Positions 12,601 to 25,019 of a stretch of 64,000 nucleotides of DNA are shown in pieces; the first letter of the stretch is position 1; the number at the start of each line of letters is the position of its first letter. This stretch comes from Takakia lepidozioides. Taxonomy: Eukaryota > Streptophyta > Takakiopsida > Takakiales > Takakiaceae. The stretch spans positions 18,416,001 to 18,480,000 of the forward strand of contig CM060731.1 of NCBI GenBank assembly GCA_030704615.1, written 5' to 3'. Under the pieces are notes generated by a model that ran no database searches, was not told the origin of the DNA, and was given only the letters and a program-made list of their open reading frames with translations. The translations under genes were made by a program, and so were the position numbers.

Positions 12601-15600
12601 ATCGTTGCCTCCCAAAGCTGTGATCAACCGTGCCCCACGCTCCCACATTGGCCGAGCCTTCAAGTCATCTGCTCGAATGCCAGCTCCTTTATGCCTTCTG
12701 GCAGTCCAATTCACTTCTCTCTCATTCAGCTCCTGTCTGGAATCCAGGAGGGAGAGAGACCTGGAAACTGTCAGGTTGACGACATGCAGCGTATCATGCT
12801 GTGTGGTATAGAGAAGGTGCACTGCTGCATTAGAGGTATGGTGCACTGTAAAGCTGGTGCAATCATTGGATAGCACGGAATGGCCCAGCAACTGTAGCCG
12901 CCCAGTCTCATCCAACGCTACCAGCTTAACCTCTCCCTTGCCCTCTCCAAATCTCACCACTTCCATCCAGGGGGAAGGTCCCAAAAACTTTGCAGCGGAG
13001 GCCCTCCCCAGCTGTGAACTCACTCCAGCTTCCGTATAAGGCAGCACAGAGCCATCAGCCAGCTGAACAAAAACAAACCCAGGCTGCTCAGTGCTTGCCA
13101 AAGTGTTCTTGACGATACTTACTACCACCTGCTGCACTGGTGTCTGCCGCACAGCCTGGATCTGCCACTTGTCACTCAGAACACTGGTATCAACTTCCTC
13201 ACCAACCCACATGAGCCTAACTTCAATTATTGACTGCTGCATTCCAAATTGGTCCTCAGAGACGATTCCACTTGCAGATCTACTTTGTGATCCCAAATAC
13301 TTTGCATTTGCTTGATCAGAGGCCCAGTTCCCATTCACAGGAGCTGCCCCAAGTAGTACTCCAGAATTTAACCAAGAAAGATGCCCTAGCTCACTTATAC
13401 TTGGCCCTGAGTCAAGATAGGCTCCAAGTGAGACCACAGAATAGTTCTCCTCAAGGTCTGACCAGGCAGAAAGCTCAGGGCATCTCACAACACTCAAGGA
13501 GCCATCTGACAAGCGCGCTGCTATCAGATAGCTGCCCTCCCTTTGTTGGGAGAATGCTACCACCTGAACAGGAGCCTGGAAGGTGATGGTGAACAGGGAC
13601 ATAGGAGGAGGGATTACTGCAAGAGATAACGGGGTCACAAGCAACTTTAGCCCACTTATCACTAGTGCCGTACTCCCTTCCAACACTGCAGTCTTCCAGA
13701 CTAGCCTGAGAGTGCGTATACTTCCATCAGCAGTCCAGCAAACCAATCGTGTTGCCTTCTCAGGATCCCACATCACATTGACTTGATCTGACCCTGGAAA
13801 CCGCCACTCTTGCTTCAAATACCAGTGGTAATTGTTGCAGTTCCAGACTTGCACACCATTCCAGTCACTACATTGAAGGACCACAGCCAACAGTTCAGAG
13901 TTACTGTTCCACTGCAGGGAGGTCACACAGGCATCTGGCGACCCCACAATTTCAAAATTATCACGCTGGAGTCCATTTTTTTCAAAGGCAACCACTATTG
14001 GCACACCCTCATTGCTCAGTTGGCTGCATGCTGTGACAATTCGAGCTCCAGTTGGGCACCAGGCCACTGCTGTCTGCACGAAGGGAAGGGCTTCCCCACA
14101 GGCATGTAAGGTACATGTATCCCTCTCCCAAATCTTCAGTTGACCTGAGCCAGTAGAATCAAGCCTTCCTGTCACAAGTGTTGCAAAATACTTGCCGTCC
14201 CCACGCCAGCTGAGTTGCACGCTGCCCTACATGGAGTGATCCACATTAATACCTACACCCTGCACGAGAGGGGCACACAAGCACAAGGCCCCTCTTCATG
14301 AGGATTCCCATCCTTAGCTCAATCTGGAAAAATCAGATCTTCTCACAATGTAAACTAGCCCAGCTACCCCAACCGCACCAAGTCATATTACCAAGCAAAC
14401 ATGAGTCACTGAGGAGATACGTCAATCCTTGTTCCCATTTTCACTGAATTTAGCAGATCTCTGAGGCCAACTAGAAAACAAGTTTGGAAGGAGGCGTTGA
14501 AGCACTTACTGCAGCATGATGGCCCTCATTAAGAGAAACCTCATAGAGTAAATCCCAGTCTTGGGTCATAAGAAGTAGCTGGTCCAATCCTGTGGCCAAT
14601 AGCAACAGCTCACCATCAGGGCTGGCAGCCATAGCCTGCAGGCCACCCTCTAATGCCCCCACCACTTGAATTTCCCGGCCAGAGTCACTGACCTCCACGA
14701 CCTGCAGCAATTTGACAAATTATTGCACAAGGGCACCAACATGTTGCAATATGCTATCTATACCAGCAAATGTTTAGTTTACAAGATTCTGTATAAGTGA
14801 ACCTGCATCAAGGGACACCAATACTCAAATATCCATGTGAAAGAACTGATACACTACAGAGATTTGATACGTATGGGGAGTACATTTCCCCTAACCTGCA
14901 GGCTGAGCAGAAAAGAGCTCAGGATTATCCCCTTACCTGACCATTGGCCTGGCCTACAACCACCGCCTCCACCTCCACCCTCCACTCCATGGCGACCACA
15001 GGTCCCCCGCCTTCCTCTAAAGGAACTGCCCACCGCACCTGTTTCATCCCAGCAAGTACAGTTGGGGCTATGACTTGCAATCCTTATATACAACCTGACC
15101 TTGAAACCATGCCAGTCCTCTAGGTGTCCATCATATGGAAATGAAATAAATAATCTGACTACCAGCTCCTTCTCTCCCATCAACACAAGGTTGACCTACT
15201 CAAGTTACACTAGTGTCTCATAGCAACCAGAGTACACTTGTGTAAGACCTCCCCAGGGTTTTCGAGTTTCAATTTGGTTGCAATAATAAGGGCCTGCAGT
15301 ATAAATCCGACATTGCTCCAACCCATAAACCCTAAACCTTAAACCCTCAAATTGGTTCAGACTCGAAAGATTTTCTTTGATGTAGGCCTGGACACATGAG
15401 GAAGACACGGACGTGCAGAAAATCTAATTCTGATAGTGTAAATGCGTTCATCACCTTTGCGGGAGAAAAGAGAGGAGAAAAGTAAAGGACCGCATACCTG
15501 TGAAGAAGCAAGATCAAAGCAGAAGAGCATGGATGTCTGAGAAGCAACGAAAAAATGGCCTTTGTCAGGATCGAGTGCAGCTGCTGCCAGTTGCAGCTTA

Positions 15601-15656
15601 TCGCCATCTTCACACAGCTGGCTGTGAGTTTCACTGAACACCACTAAGTTCCGCAT
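9681..15656 (-). CDS. ELP1: Elongator complex subunit 1 (ELP1/IKI3 family), complete
   Basis: Scaffold subunit of Elongator, the complex that modifies wobble uridines of tRNAs; the Arabidopsis homologue is ELO2/ABO1. Six exons: 15656-15498, 15038-14937, 14701-14510, 14226-11045, 10692-10585 and 9987-9681. All junctions are GT-AG with consistent phase, giving 1349 codons plus stop, about the usual length (roughly 1300). The N-terminal half is WD40-like propeller sequence (WRGDGKYFATL, NNYHWYLKQEWRF, MWDPEKA). The C-terminal half is alpha-solenoid (ELCILATLAKCQPPELTEAL, SQRDPKEFLPLLKELEEMP). A basic stretch near residues 1210-1245 (KRGGKRSTRSQ, QQARGGRIRAG) corresponds to the tRNA-binding region known in yeast Elp1. 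No internal stop or frameshift is seen, so the gene looks functional. It lies divergent to the CHLM pseudogene. Confidence 0.95.
15327..15335 (+). promoter_or_regulatory. Telo-box (AAACCCTAA) in ELP1 intron 1
   Basis: The word AAACCCTAA, followed by CCTTAAACCCT, lies in the first intron of ELP1. In plants the telo-box is common near the starts of genes for translation and growth. A regulatory role here is inference only. Confidence 0.3.
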
Positions 15657-15927
15657 CGCAGCAAGCGCAGGGCTCTACCTCTCTGCCTCGCGCACCGCCT
15701 CCGTGCCCCAACCCACTTGAATGCGAGCTTGGATCCTCTCTCTGCACAGGATTGCAAGCCCTCTCCTTTGTACGCTTGCTCTCACCTTCACCATCACCCG
15801 CCCCCTATTCACTTTAGGAGGGGAAAAAATAGCCTTTGAACTTTATTGCTCAACCGGGAGGATGATTGCACTGTATTCATCCAAGAACATACTTAAGGGA
15901 TGACACAAGCTGGTTTGGAAGGAAGCT

Positions 15928-16769
15928 ATGGCTGCCCCTTGCAACGCTGCTGCTGCAGCAGCGCTGCAGTGTTGGTCTCCCGGGAGGAAGAAAACAGAGT
16001 GTGAAATTTGTGCTGCAACCAGTTTGATGCTGGGGTGTCCATTGAAGAGCTAAAAAGTCTCTGGAGTTTCTGCGCTGTCTTCCAACTGCTGGGGATGCAG
16101 AGGGCTGCCCATAACTGAAGGCTTGTCTGTTTGGAGTTGGGCTTGCAAGCTTTTCAATCAGGGAGTGCTTCGGCAGGTCTTCCAGTGATAGACAGTAATG
16201 GGTTTCAGAGTCTGGGTTTTGCCTTGGTGAGTGGGGGCGCCATAGCTGCACTTGCGGCAGCTCTGTCTCGTGCAGACCCAGAGAAGCGGAGACAGAAGCA
16301 GGCGGCGGAGACTGGGGAGATGAAAAGGCTGTGGTGAGAAATTACTTCAATACCTCAGGCTTTGAGCGATGGAAGCGATTTACGGCGAGACTGAGGATGT
16401 GAATCAGCTGGATATCAAACTGTCAAAAAGAATCTCGAATTGCTCAAGCATTCTGGGTCCCTGGAGGGGGTTACGATTTGTAATGCAGGGTGTGGAACAG
16501 GGTGTCTCTCCATTCCTCTGGCAAGGGAGGGAGCTGGGGTGAGCGCAAGCGACATCTCTTCGGGAATGGTCGCTGAAGCTGCCAAACGAGCTTCAGAGAT
16601 TTTGAAAACATCCAATGGCAAGGTAACACATTAGCCAGGATTTAAGTTAGAAGGTGATGTGGAAGCCGCCCTCAATGCCGCGGGTTGGGTGCTCCGTAGG
16701 CGGGAGATGACTGCAACTAAATTCTATTTCTCTCGGTTGCTTGGAGCTGTTCCTGCAAATTCCCAATGA
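15928..16769 (+). pseudogene. CHLM: Mg-protoporphyrin IX methyltransferase pseudogene, internally deleted
   Basis: A remnant of CHLM, the plastid enzyme that methylates Mg-protoporphyrin IX in chlorophyll synthesis. It opens with a transit-peptide-like start at 15928 (MAAPCNAAAAAALQC) that soon goes out of frame. The segment at 16131-16330 keeps the membrane-near region (ALSRADPEKRRQKQAAETG). Next come the family motif RNYFNTSGFERW, then the SAM-binding NAGCGTGCLSIPLA and SASDISSGMVAEAAKRA (to about 16620). At least three small indels shift the frame between these pieces. The middle of the methyltransferase, roughly 100 residues, is missing: after a short gap the extreme C-terminus (GDVEAALNAAGWVLRRREMT) follows and ends in TGA at 16767-16769. 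The protein cannot be functional as it stands. It is not clear whether introns were lost or deleted with the middle part. Confidence 0.85.
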
Positions 16770-18440
16770 AGAAGATCCGAGTACTTTCACTTTTCTGCCG
16801 GCTGCAGTCACGCACCAAGGCACGATTTTGTAGGCTGCACCATAAACAGATATGATTGATACCTTTCGGTGGTCCAGAGAGAGAGAGAGAGGGAGATAGA
16901 GAGAGGGAGGGCTGAATGAGATGAACTCATATTCTACTTTTATTTGCTCATCACCTCTGATCCCCATTTGATTGATCAGAGGACGGACAGTCAAGAAAAG
17001 AAAGGTGGAGGATTCTTGTGGGATTGCATCTGATCAACAATCTGCCCAACCTTGCTGCTCCCCTTTAACTGGTCCATTGACCTGTGGAGTACTTGTCCTG
17101 CACATAATATCAGGATGAAAATTGAAAAAAATTGCACACTCAGACTGGATCTCTCCTTTTTGAGGATGCAAAGAAATTATCATGGATCCGTTAAGCATGT
17201 CACTTCTTTTCATACATGTGTGAATGTCAAGCTTGTCACTTTCTTCTACCGAGGTGACAAGTTTTGATTGGTAAAAGCTATAGGTTCTTTTTACATGAGT
17301 ATGAGCGTTTTCTCCTCTGCTTCACTTCACATATATATGACATCAGAGTGTGGGTGAGGAGATGCACTGTAAAAGCCAAGAACTAAAGCTGTCAACAGAT
17401 AGCCCACAGTGTAGGCCTGTGTTGAGCGGTAAACTAAGCAGTGCACTCAACTATGGACTGTGCTGGACAGGCATCCATAACAAGTAGCTGCCAACAATAG
17501 TTGTGATGCCTCCAGCCGGCATCATTCTTTTCCAACCACAAGGATATATGTTTGAGTTGTTTATTTCGGTATTCATATATATTCAGGAGACAATATGCAT
17601 TCTGGGACTTGACAAGACAGTTACCTTCTGTAGTAAGCAGGGTCTGGATCACCGAGGGGTTGCAGCACGCCAACAAAAGTATGCGTTTGACAAGTTGGCA
17701 TGCACAATTATGTGCATCAGGCTTACATGAACTGTTTAGCACTCCGTGTAAGTCTCAAAGTTGAAGTATGTTGGGCTCTGCCATACAGTACAGTCTTGGC
17801 CCTGATCCCTGGTTTTAACACCACCAATGCCGGTCAGTTCATCAGCCCTTAGCTACTCTGTCGTCCTCATAAACTGAAGCCCTCACAGACACCGAAGCCC
17901 CTTTTATATGGCAGGCACGATGGTGCTGATAAGGCCCTGTATTCACCTCCACCCTATTTTCTCTCTTTCCCAAAGTTCTCATGGATGTCCACTATACTTG
18001 ATGCATAAATAGGACAATTGCCACATACCTATCGGAAAGGGCAGAGTCTCTGGTCTGAGTTGTGTTCATATTATGTTAAAACAGCATATTGGACTGGAAA
18101 ATTGTCAGTTTCATGCCGGCTGGAGCCACGCAGCCCACCACCATTGCCGACTACTGGCATCTGGCCTCTGGCCTCTGCCCATTTTTGGTATCTGCAATGT
18201 ATCAACAACCTTGCCTTAGACAGGGGTGCCCAAAGCAAGGTTATGACCCAATGGACAGATTTGGTCAACGCTGGGCCAGTCTTCTATTCCCTGTCCAACA
18301 AGAGGCCTTCCCAGACTTTTCCTTCTCTTACTTAGGTAAATTGAGACACATGGCTGCCAGAAGAAAAGAAATTAACAAAGTGTATTACACATGAGGAGCC
18401 CCAGAGGGCATGTGGGACAGTAGGACAACACAGATTGTAC
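16770..18440. other. Intergenic, no gene recognised
   Basis: Contains a GA-rich microsatellite at about 16875-16911 and a short hairpin near 17230-17262 (CTTGTCAC and GTGACAAG). The open frames on both strands are short and carry no recognisable motif. Confidence 0.4.
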
Positions 18441-20294
18441 TCATAAGACGTTGTTTGCCGTAGCCTTGTGGCCATTGACCCCGCGCCCAGTTTGAGCGGG
18501 AACAAAAGGGACAGAACCTACCTCTGTCAGGGGCTGACGTTGGTAGTAAGACTTACCTCCATATAAAGAATTAATCCGGGTTTTCCAGATATCCTCTAGA
18601 AATCCCTTCACACAAGCATCAATCTGCTGTGTGTGATTTGCCCAAAAACTAGGCCTCAGGAGGGCCTGGGCTTTTGGCTCAGCCTCGAGACTTTCAAAGT
18701 TGGTAAACAGGGGTACAGGCACAATTCCCTTAATAGATTTGAAGAGAGCGTCTCTTTGGTGAGAGAACCCCTGACAGTGTATCAGAAAATGAATACTGTC
18801 TTCAGATTGCCCACACAACGGGCAATTGCACTCTCCCTTTCCTCTCTGCTTCTGTTTGCTGTTCAAAGGTAGGCTTCCTGCCCTGAGTTTAAATTTCAGT
18901 CTAGTGCCGAGAGTGGGTAGACCCTTGAGGTCATCCAAGATGTCCTCCCCCATGTCACAGACTGGAAACAAGTTCAGGGAAGTTTTCTGCCTAACTTCAT
19001 TTTCATCAGACAATCTCATGGCAACAGACATGGCTGAGGACACTACAGCCTCTAAGTCAGATTTATCCAGCAGGGTCAAGACTTGCGGATCCAGGTCCAG
19101 GTCCTTGAGGATCTCTTCTACTCTCTTCTGCCAGGACTTAGCCTGTTTGACAGGGCAGTCCTGTTTCCAAGATATAGAGTCGATTAATTTAGGATATCTG
19201 GTGTTGGGCATATGTTGCAGCTGACCCCACCATCTGACCTTGAATTCATCTCGTCGGGAGCTTAAGGACGGAATGCCAAACTCACCCCGAACAGCCACAT
19301 TGGCTGTTTTGGAGCATGCTGACATACACTCCTTAAGCACCCCCACTTGAATGGATTCTAGAGACTTAGCCTGGTTGGAGTTATCAACCCATATAGCAGA
19401 TCCGTACTCCAAGGCAGGTCTAATAACGCGACAAAGCATGGTTTTCTTAACCTCAGAGTTGACCCCTCTGCAGTGGAAAAATTTAGTGAGCCCCAGAGCT
19501 TTGCCCTTGCCAGTTTGAACAACTTTCCGGATATGTGCATCCCAATTACAATTGGAGGAGAACTCAAGGCCCAGGTAAGTGTAGGAAGGGAGGACCGGGA
19601 TCTCTTGGGTACCCCACTGCCACTTAAGATCACTTCCTCCCTCTCCTCTGTCGTTGAATGCTACCACTGCACATTTGCTGACATTAGCCTCTAGCCCCCA
19701 AAGATCAAAGTATCTCTTCGCGCAATCAATCAACTCCTGGAGATTGGTTGGAGTCTCCCCTATGCCTGCGAAGTCATCCGCAAACATAAGGGCTGGTATG
19801 GTGGTATCACCCACCCTTAACCCAAATCCCTCACTTTCCACATCCTCGAGGAGTTGATTGATGAAAACATTGAAGAGCAGAGGGGAGAGAGTACATCCTT
19901 GAGCTACACCTTGGTCTATGTCAAAGAAGTTGGACTTCTGTCCGTTAACAGTGACACAGCTTTTGGTGTGAGCATACAAGTTGTGGACAACTCTCCACAT
20001 CTTTCCCTTGATCCCACAAGACCAGAGGCGGAACCATAGGCCATCTCTCCACACTGTGTCATAAGCCTTTTTGACATCCAGGAAAAAGACATAAGTGGGT
20101 TTCCCTTCTTTTTTCCTTCCCTGGATAATCTGCCTTAGAGTGAAGATATGATCCACACAGTCCCTGTTTCGCCGAAAGCCAGCTTGGCCTTCGTGGAAAC
20201 AACCTCTAGACTCCAGATCAACCTCGAGACGAGTACTTATAACTCTGCAGGACAACACAGAGATAGAGAGAGATATATAGAATTCAAGATCCAA
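18441..20294 (-). mobile_element. LINE reverse transcriptase, 5'-truncated, 617-codon open frame
   Basis: Non-LTR retrotransposon ORF2. The reverse-transcriptase homology begins about residue 18 (VISTRLEVDLES, then GQAGFRRNRDCVDHIFTLRQ) and includes the catalytic FADD box (PALMFADDFAGIGET) and GCTLSPLLFNVFI. A C-terminal CX2C...HX4-type zinc motif (CNCPLCGQSEDSIHFLIHC) near residues 520-540 is typical of LINE ORF2 ends. The endonuclease domain expected upstream is absent, so the copy is 5'-truncated as is usual after incomplete target-primed reverse transcription. The frame is fully open for 617 codons, which suggests a recent insertion. I could not find a poly(A) or simple tail or a target duplication. 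Confidence 0.9.
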
Positions 20295-20899
20295 TTTTAG
20301 TCAGCTTTTATAATATTCAGTTGACATCTGCAAAGCCGAGTATTGGGCAAGTCCATAGAAAATTGAAAAGAATGATCAGTACCTATGCAAAAGAAACAAA
20401 ATAAGGCCAAACCCAATGTAATGGAGGCCAATAGTCTCGTCATTCATGATGTGTTCCCTGGTGATGTATCTTCTCTCCTACACCAACAGTGACAATCTTC
20501 ATTACAAGATTTGTGACCTTGCAAGAAGACCTTAACCCCATCCAGCTGCATGGATACATTCTTAGCATGATGGGTATAAGGTCATCTTTGCAAGCCCTTG
20601 GGACAACCCCAGTTTTCCTGGATGTGTTCTCGCTCATTTACTTTCTGAAAGGAAACTTTTGTTGTATCACTCTCAAACCACCAGCTTATAAACAAGAGCA
20701 CTACAACCACTGTCAGAGAGATATTGAATGCTGCTTAAGAGAGACAGAGGTACATACCTCAGAATACCAGCCCTTGTTCGATAATTTTCTCTGCAAAATG
20801 AATCAAAACTCGTCAGAATGACTGTGAAAAGGATGTATAGCGAGAGCAGTTGGAACCAGAGGATGTAGACAGCATCATGATGAAAAGCAAAGAGCATAC

Positions 20900-23800
20900 C
20901 AGCACGTTGGCAGTATCCTTCACAGTGACTGCCACTATGAACGTAACTGGCCCACCATGAGCCCTCTCCAGGCTCCCACGGACGCAACACATTTTCTGTC
21001 TTTCTTATTGCCTTGCCTGTGCACAACAGGTAACCATTGGCTCTAGAATGAGTAATAAGAGTCGTCCATTGCTGGGCTGTGCCTACAGCAATATGCTCTG
21101 AAAATCTGGACATTAAAACTGTTTTCCTTTCCTATCCTTCCTATGACTGTGAGACAGTGTAAACCCAATACGTGAAAACCTGAGACCAGCTACAGGAGGG
21201 TGCTGGGGACTAGGCATGTCAGAAATGCGAAGTGCACATCATCTCTGACATGATTGTGCAATGCAAGGATGGGCTCAGGCAGTGGCAGAGTTGCTGCTGA
21301 TGGGCAACGGAGGCCATTGGGACGGGGTAGAACTTAAAGGAAAGAAATACAAATGAAATGGTACTCAGAAATGAAATGAAATGAAATGGTGCTTTATAAC
21401 GTCCGCGGAAAGCTCATAGAGCTTATAGGCTTATAGTTTCAGAGAAAGAAACTTTATGACGTCCACAGTGACAAAAGAGAGAAACTGGCAAGAAGAGGTG
21501 GAGAAAAATTTGTCCCCTTGCCTCTGCCACAGAGCAGTGGCACACCATAGTGTTGTAACCACAAACCCTGTGACTGCCCTGTGGGATTGTTATGCCCAAT
21601 TGGCTGAGTTTTCCAATTTTGCATGAACACAGACATGGTCTTAAAAGAAAGATATTATTGCAGCTTTAGTTCGAATAGAGCAGAAAAGGGTGGGTAAGGG
21701 GAAGGCTGTTATTAGCCACCAATCTGACCCAGATGTGAGAAGTCGCTGTGAGAGAGGGAACGAAAATACAAACAGGAAGAGAAGAAGAGAACCTTCCCAT
21801 AACGATCTACCAAGCAATTGAGAAAGCATTGAACTGTGGTATGACATTGCATCATATTGATCAAGCTTTCAAGGGCCTCAAAAATCTTTTTCTGAACATT
21901 TCTGAACATGTGGTGCATGAAGGGAAGAAACTGTACTTCTAATGTGGCGAGCACGCAACAGGTGCCGATAAGGCCGGAGATCTCCACAACGTTCAAAAAA
22001 TCGATGCAGGCCAAGGATGTGCCAAGGTTCAGTGTAAAAGGAAATTGCAAATGTAACGATCGCCATCACTGGTGCCAGGCCTTGCATGGCGGCTAGTGGG
22101 TTGCCCAATCCTGTGAAATCAGACATTTTTCATAAGTCTTCTGGAGGCTAAGCGACGAATGCTACAATTATATCTTTGGATTCTGGCCTGCTGATCAAAA
22201 CTTCGCCTTGGCATAAATGTCATTACTCCATTGAAGATGGCAAGTGAAATAAGCCTCTGGAGATGGAAATGTGAACTACAGTAGCTATGAGCAATGGTAA
22301 AAAAGCCTTTGGAATCTATGTGAGATGAAAATCCCTGCACACAATCTGACAAGCACCAGTCAAAATACTGCCACATCCTTTGACGTGGTTGTAAATTAAG
22401 ACGTGTGAGATAAAAATGTGGTGCGTGCGTGTTAAGAGTGCTGACATAGATGTGGCCAAAGCATGCATCAGGAGAGGAGGAAATAGAATAGACCTTCTTT
22501 CTGCCAAAGCGTTGCCATGACATTCCCGCCAAGGGTACCCACATACACAGAGAACTACAGTTGGTAAGTGGGCACCTCACATCACACCGTTCTGAAGATC
22601 AAACTGAAATCCCATACATGGTTCATCATCTGCAAAACTACCTTATCAATGAGCTTTTCAATCATCTCACAGTTGGTTCAGCGACCATGTTGGTGGTGTT
22701 ATAACCTATACACCTTGACTGATTCCCGCGCATGAAGCATTCCATCGAAATACCACTTTAAGGATTCTGACCTGAAGGAGCATCTGGGCGCCTGTCCAAC
22801 GCAATCCAGACACGAAGGCGCCCAGCATCAGCGAAAACAAGTCTCGCACCTCAAAATGGTGACCATTGGCCCGTGCAACTGCAGACGTATGTGTCAGGTC
22901 GGTAAACCAGTACACCCTAAGCTTGTTCTACAAAAATTGCACTAGCTCATTGTCAACATTGTCTTAGCACTTCACTTTTACTCCCAGACCATGATCCCCG
23001 TTCTTGCAAAGCCCTCGTGCAGAAGGGGAGGGGGCTACCCATGCACTAAAACTAATGAAAAAGAGAAGGACAGAGGTCAACGTACACGTCAACAGAGTGC
23101 CTGTTGCGAGAGACGCAATACTTGCCGTTAACTTGCAAGAGGGCACCTCCAAGCTGTAATTTGCAAAGGTGGGCAAGTCAAGGTCATATATATTAGGCAT
23201 GCATCTGTCGGCCTCTCATGCTGCTTAGACCAATTTAAATTATCCAATGCTCGCACTGATGAATCACTGTTGCGTTTCAGAGAGATTAGAGAAAGTTCCA
23301 GTTTTCTAGACTGTAAAGTACACATTTACGACAGAGAACCTCCTGTAGGTAGTATAGATCAGGATACTGGAGGAGGAAAGCTATGCTGCAGGTTGACAAC
23401 TTACTGCCAGGAGTACGTCAAAAGGAGCACGAAGAGCGGAGCACCTGACTTGCACTGCAAAATGAACCCAGAGTGAGTCAATACTCTCTCTCTCTCTTTG
23501 TTCCGCCCGGGGTCTATGGCCACGAGGCTACTGCAAACAATGTCTCATGAGTACATTTTCTCTCTTTCTTGATACTATTGTAGAGAAGTTCCATAAGAAA
23601 ACATGGAAGGCCAGCGCTATCTACTTCATTTTGTACGCTCACTGCAGGGTCAATGGCTGCAACGCCTCATGAAGAAGCACAGTCTATGAGTACGTTTCCT
23701 GGAACTGTGCTTATTCAAAGAATTCCACTGACAAGCTATAGAATTTGACATACATGTTGGCTTGGATAAAAGGGAAAAATGAGACTGGTGATCATCTCTA

Positions 23801-23991
23801 GGTTTTTGATTATCAAGAAACTCAGTGAAACTATTTCAAACTTCTCCTGGAACAAAATTTCTTTGAAATGCTATAGAAAGTGCAACCAGCAGCTGAATGG
23901 GAACCCACCATTAACCCAAAATTCTCCAGGATAGATACATGAGGCAAATCGATGTCGATGTCCACGGCTGTGGCAATTGCTGTTGGTATCA
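20900..23991 (-). CDS. Nucleotide-sugar/sugar-phosphate transporter (SLC35C2-like), partial exon set
   Basis: Multi-pass membrane transporter of the drug/metabolite superfamily, closest in pattern to the plant At1g06470/SLC35C2 group that acts in Golgi or ER membranes. Supported exons are 23991-23939 (VIPTAIATAVDIDIDLPH), 23153-23086 (LEVPSCKLTASIASLATGTL), 22878-22772 (FEVRDLFSLMLGAFVSGLRW, then TGAQMLLQ), about 22110-21991 (GLGNPLAAMQGLAPVMAIVT) and one ending at 20900 (GGPVTFIVAVTVKDTANVL). The 23153-23086 and 22878-22772 exons join in phase. The SGLRW...QMLLQ and NP...PVMA words are family hallmarks. Exons for the first helices and some between these were not found, so I cannot tell whether the gene is intact. 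LINE fragments lie upstream and may sit in its introns. Confidence 0.6.
21368..21450 (-). mobile_element. LINE-type 3'-end fragment with GAAAT-repeat tail
   Basis: Sequence GAAATGAAATGAAATG followed by GCTTTATAACGTCCGCGGAA recurs nearly unchanged at 24449-24490, and in inverse orientation at 24825-24870. The pentamer repeat reads as a CATTT tail on the minus strand. The block lies within the transporter gene region, between its exons. Confidence 0.45.
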
Positions 23992-24340
23992 CTGTTTTCA
24001 GTTAACACACAAGTCACCCAGCTTCCATGAAAACTAACAAAGTACATGTCTCACAGCACTTGTTTATATCAATGTATGTACCTATATATCCAGAATTGTG
24101 AAACCCTCATTTCTCCTTGCTTAAAACAAACACATTCAAATACATCTCATTCCATGCACCTTCCACGCTCGCAGGGGTATCAATCATAGCCACAAGTCCC
24201 GAGGGTGCGTGTCAGGTTTGGACGCTCCAAGGGTATGTAATTTACATCTGTTAGGATGCATGTAAGCAGAAGAGAATTAATTGTGTCCAACCCACCTCTG
24301 AATTTGTTTCCGGTCAGCCATTAGAATCCAGATCTATCTG

Positions 24341-24490
24341 ACTGTTTCGGCCCCATAAGCTCTATGAGCTCCCCTGGACATTGTGAAGTTCCTCTCTCTG
24401 ACATCCATCTCCTCATTGCTTTTGTTCTGTGTGGAGGGCCCATCTCTTGAAATGAAATGAAATGGTACTTTAAAACGTCCGCGGAAAGCT
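24341..24490 (-). mobile_element. Second copy of the GAAAT-tailed fragment
   Basis: Shares the GAAATGAAATGAAATGGT plus ACGTCCGCGGAAAGCT block with the copy at 21368-21450, and begins with CATAAGCTCTATGAGCTC, which also occurs in the copy ending near 24870. It directly abuts the plus-strand LINE C-terminal fragment. Confidence 0.4.
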
Positions 24491-24880
24491 GTGACTTTGT
24501 GGATGTTACTGTTCTTCAGATGGGAAAACCTGCAACGGGAGGACCGCCTATGTCCAGCTTGCACCGGGCGCAACCAGGAAATTGAAACTGAAGAACACTT
24601 CTTCTTTTATTGCCCTCTATATTATGAGATCCTTGGGAGATTCCACTGTCTATTCCGCGGAACTCAATCTCTCTCTGAAGTCTTCCACTATGAGGATCAG
24701 AAATGCTTGGCAGCTTACCTGCACGAGGCCTTCACCCTTGGACAATCCCTTGAGCAGTAGTTGCTTTTGGGCTGGTTTTTGGCTCTGGTTTTGTTTCCTC
24801 TCTCTTGTTTTTTCCATTTTGTCCCATAAGCTCTTTGAGCTTTACGCGGACGCTATAAAGTTTTCATTTCTTTCTTGCTC
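24491..24880 (+). mobile_element. LINE ORF2 C-terminal fragment and 3' end
   Basis: An 89-codon open frame (24491-24760) carries the zinc motif found at the C-terminus of plant LINE ORF2 proteins: RLCPACTGRNQEIETEEHFF then FYCP. It is followed by a 3' region with CATAAGCTCTTTGAGC and GCGGACGCTATAAAG, ending near a CATTTC word. No other part of the LINE is present. Confidence 0.6.
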
Positions 24881-25019
24881 TAAAGGGATCAACTGGAAGC
24901 TCTCAGCTATCCAATTCCTGCGGACGTTATAAAGCTCCTTCTTTCTTGTGTTCTTTATCTCCTAGCAAATATAAGTGATTGTCAAAGCAAGAGTATATGT
25001 AAGGTTTTTGTTGCCTTAC

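Noticed and set aside
15670-15927. A bidirectional promoter serving ELP1 and CHLM
   Set aside because: Only the closeness of two divergent starts supports it; the CHLM copy is dead and no shared motif was seen, so it is not listed as a feature.
16647-16994. A 115-codon minus-strand gene
   Set aside because: It is antisense to the recognisable CHLM C-terminus and carries no motif.
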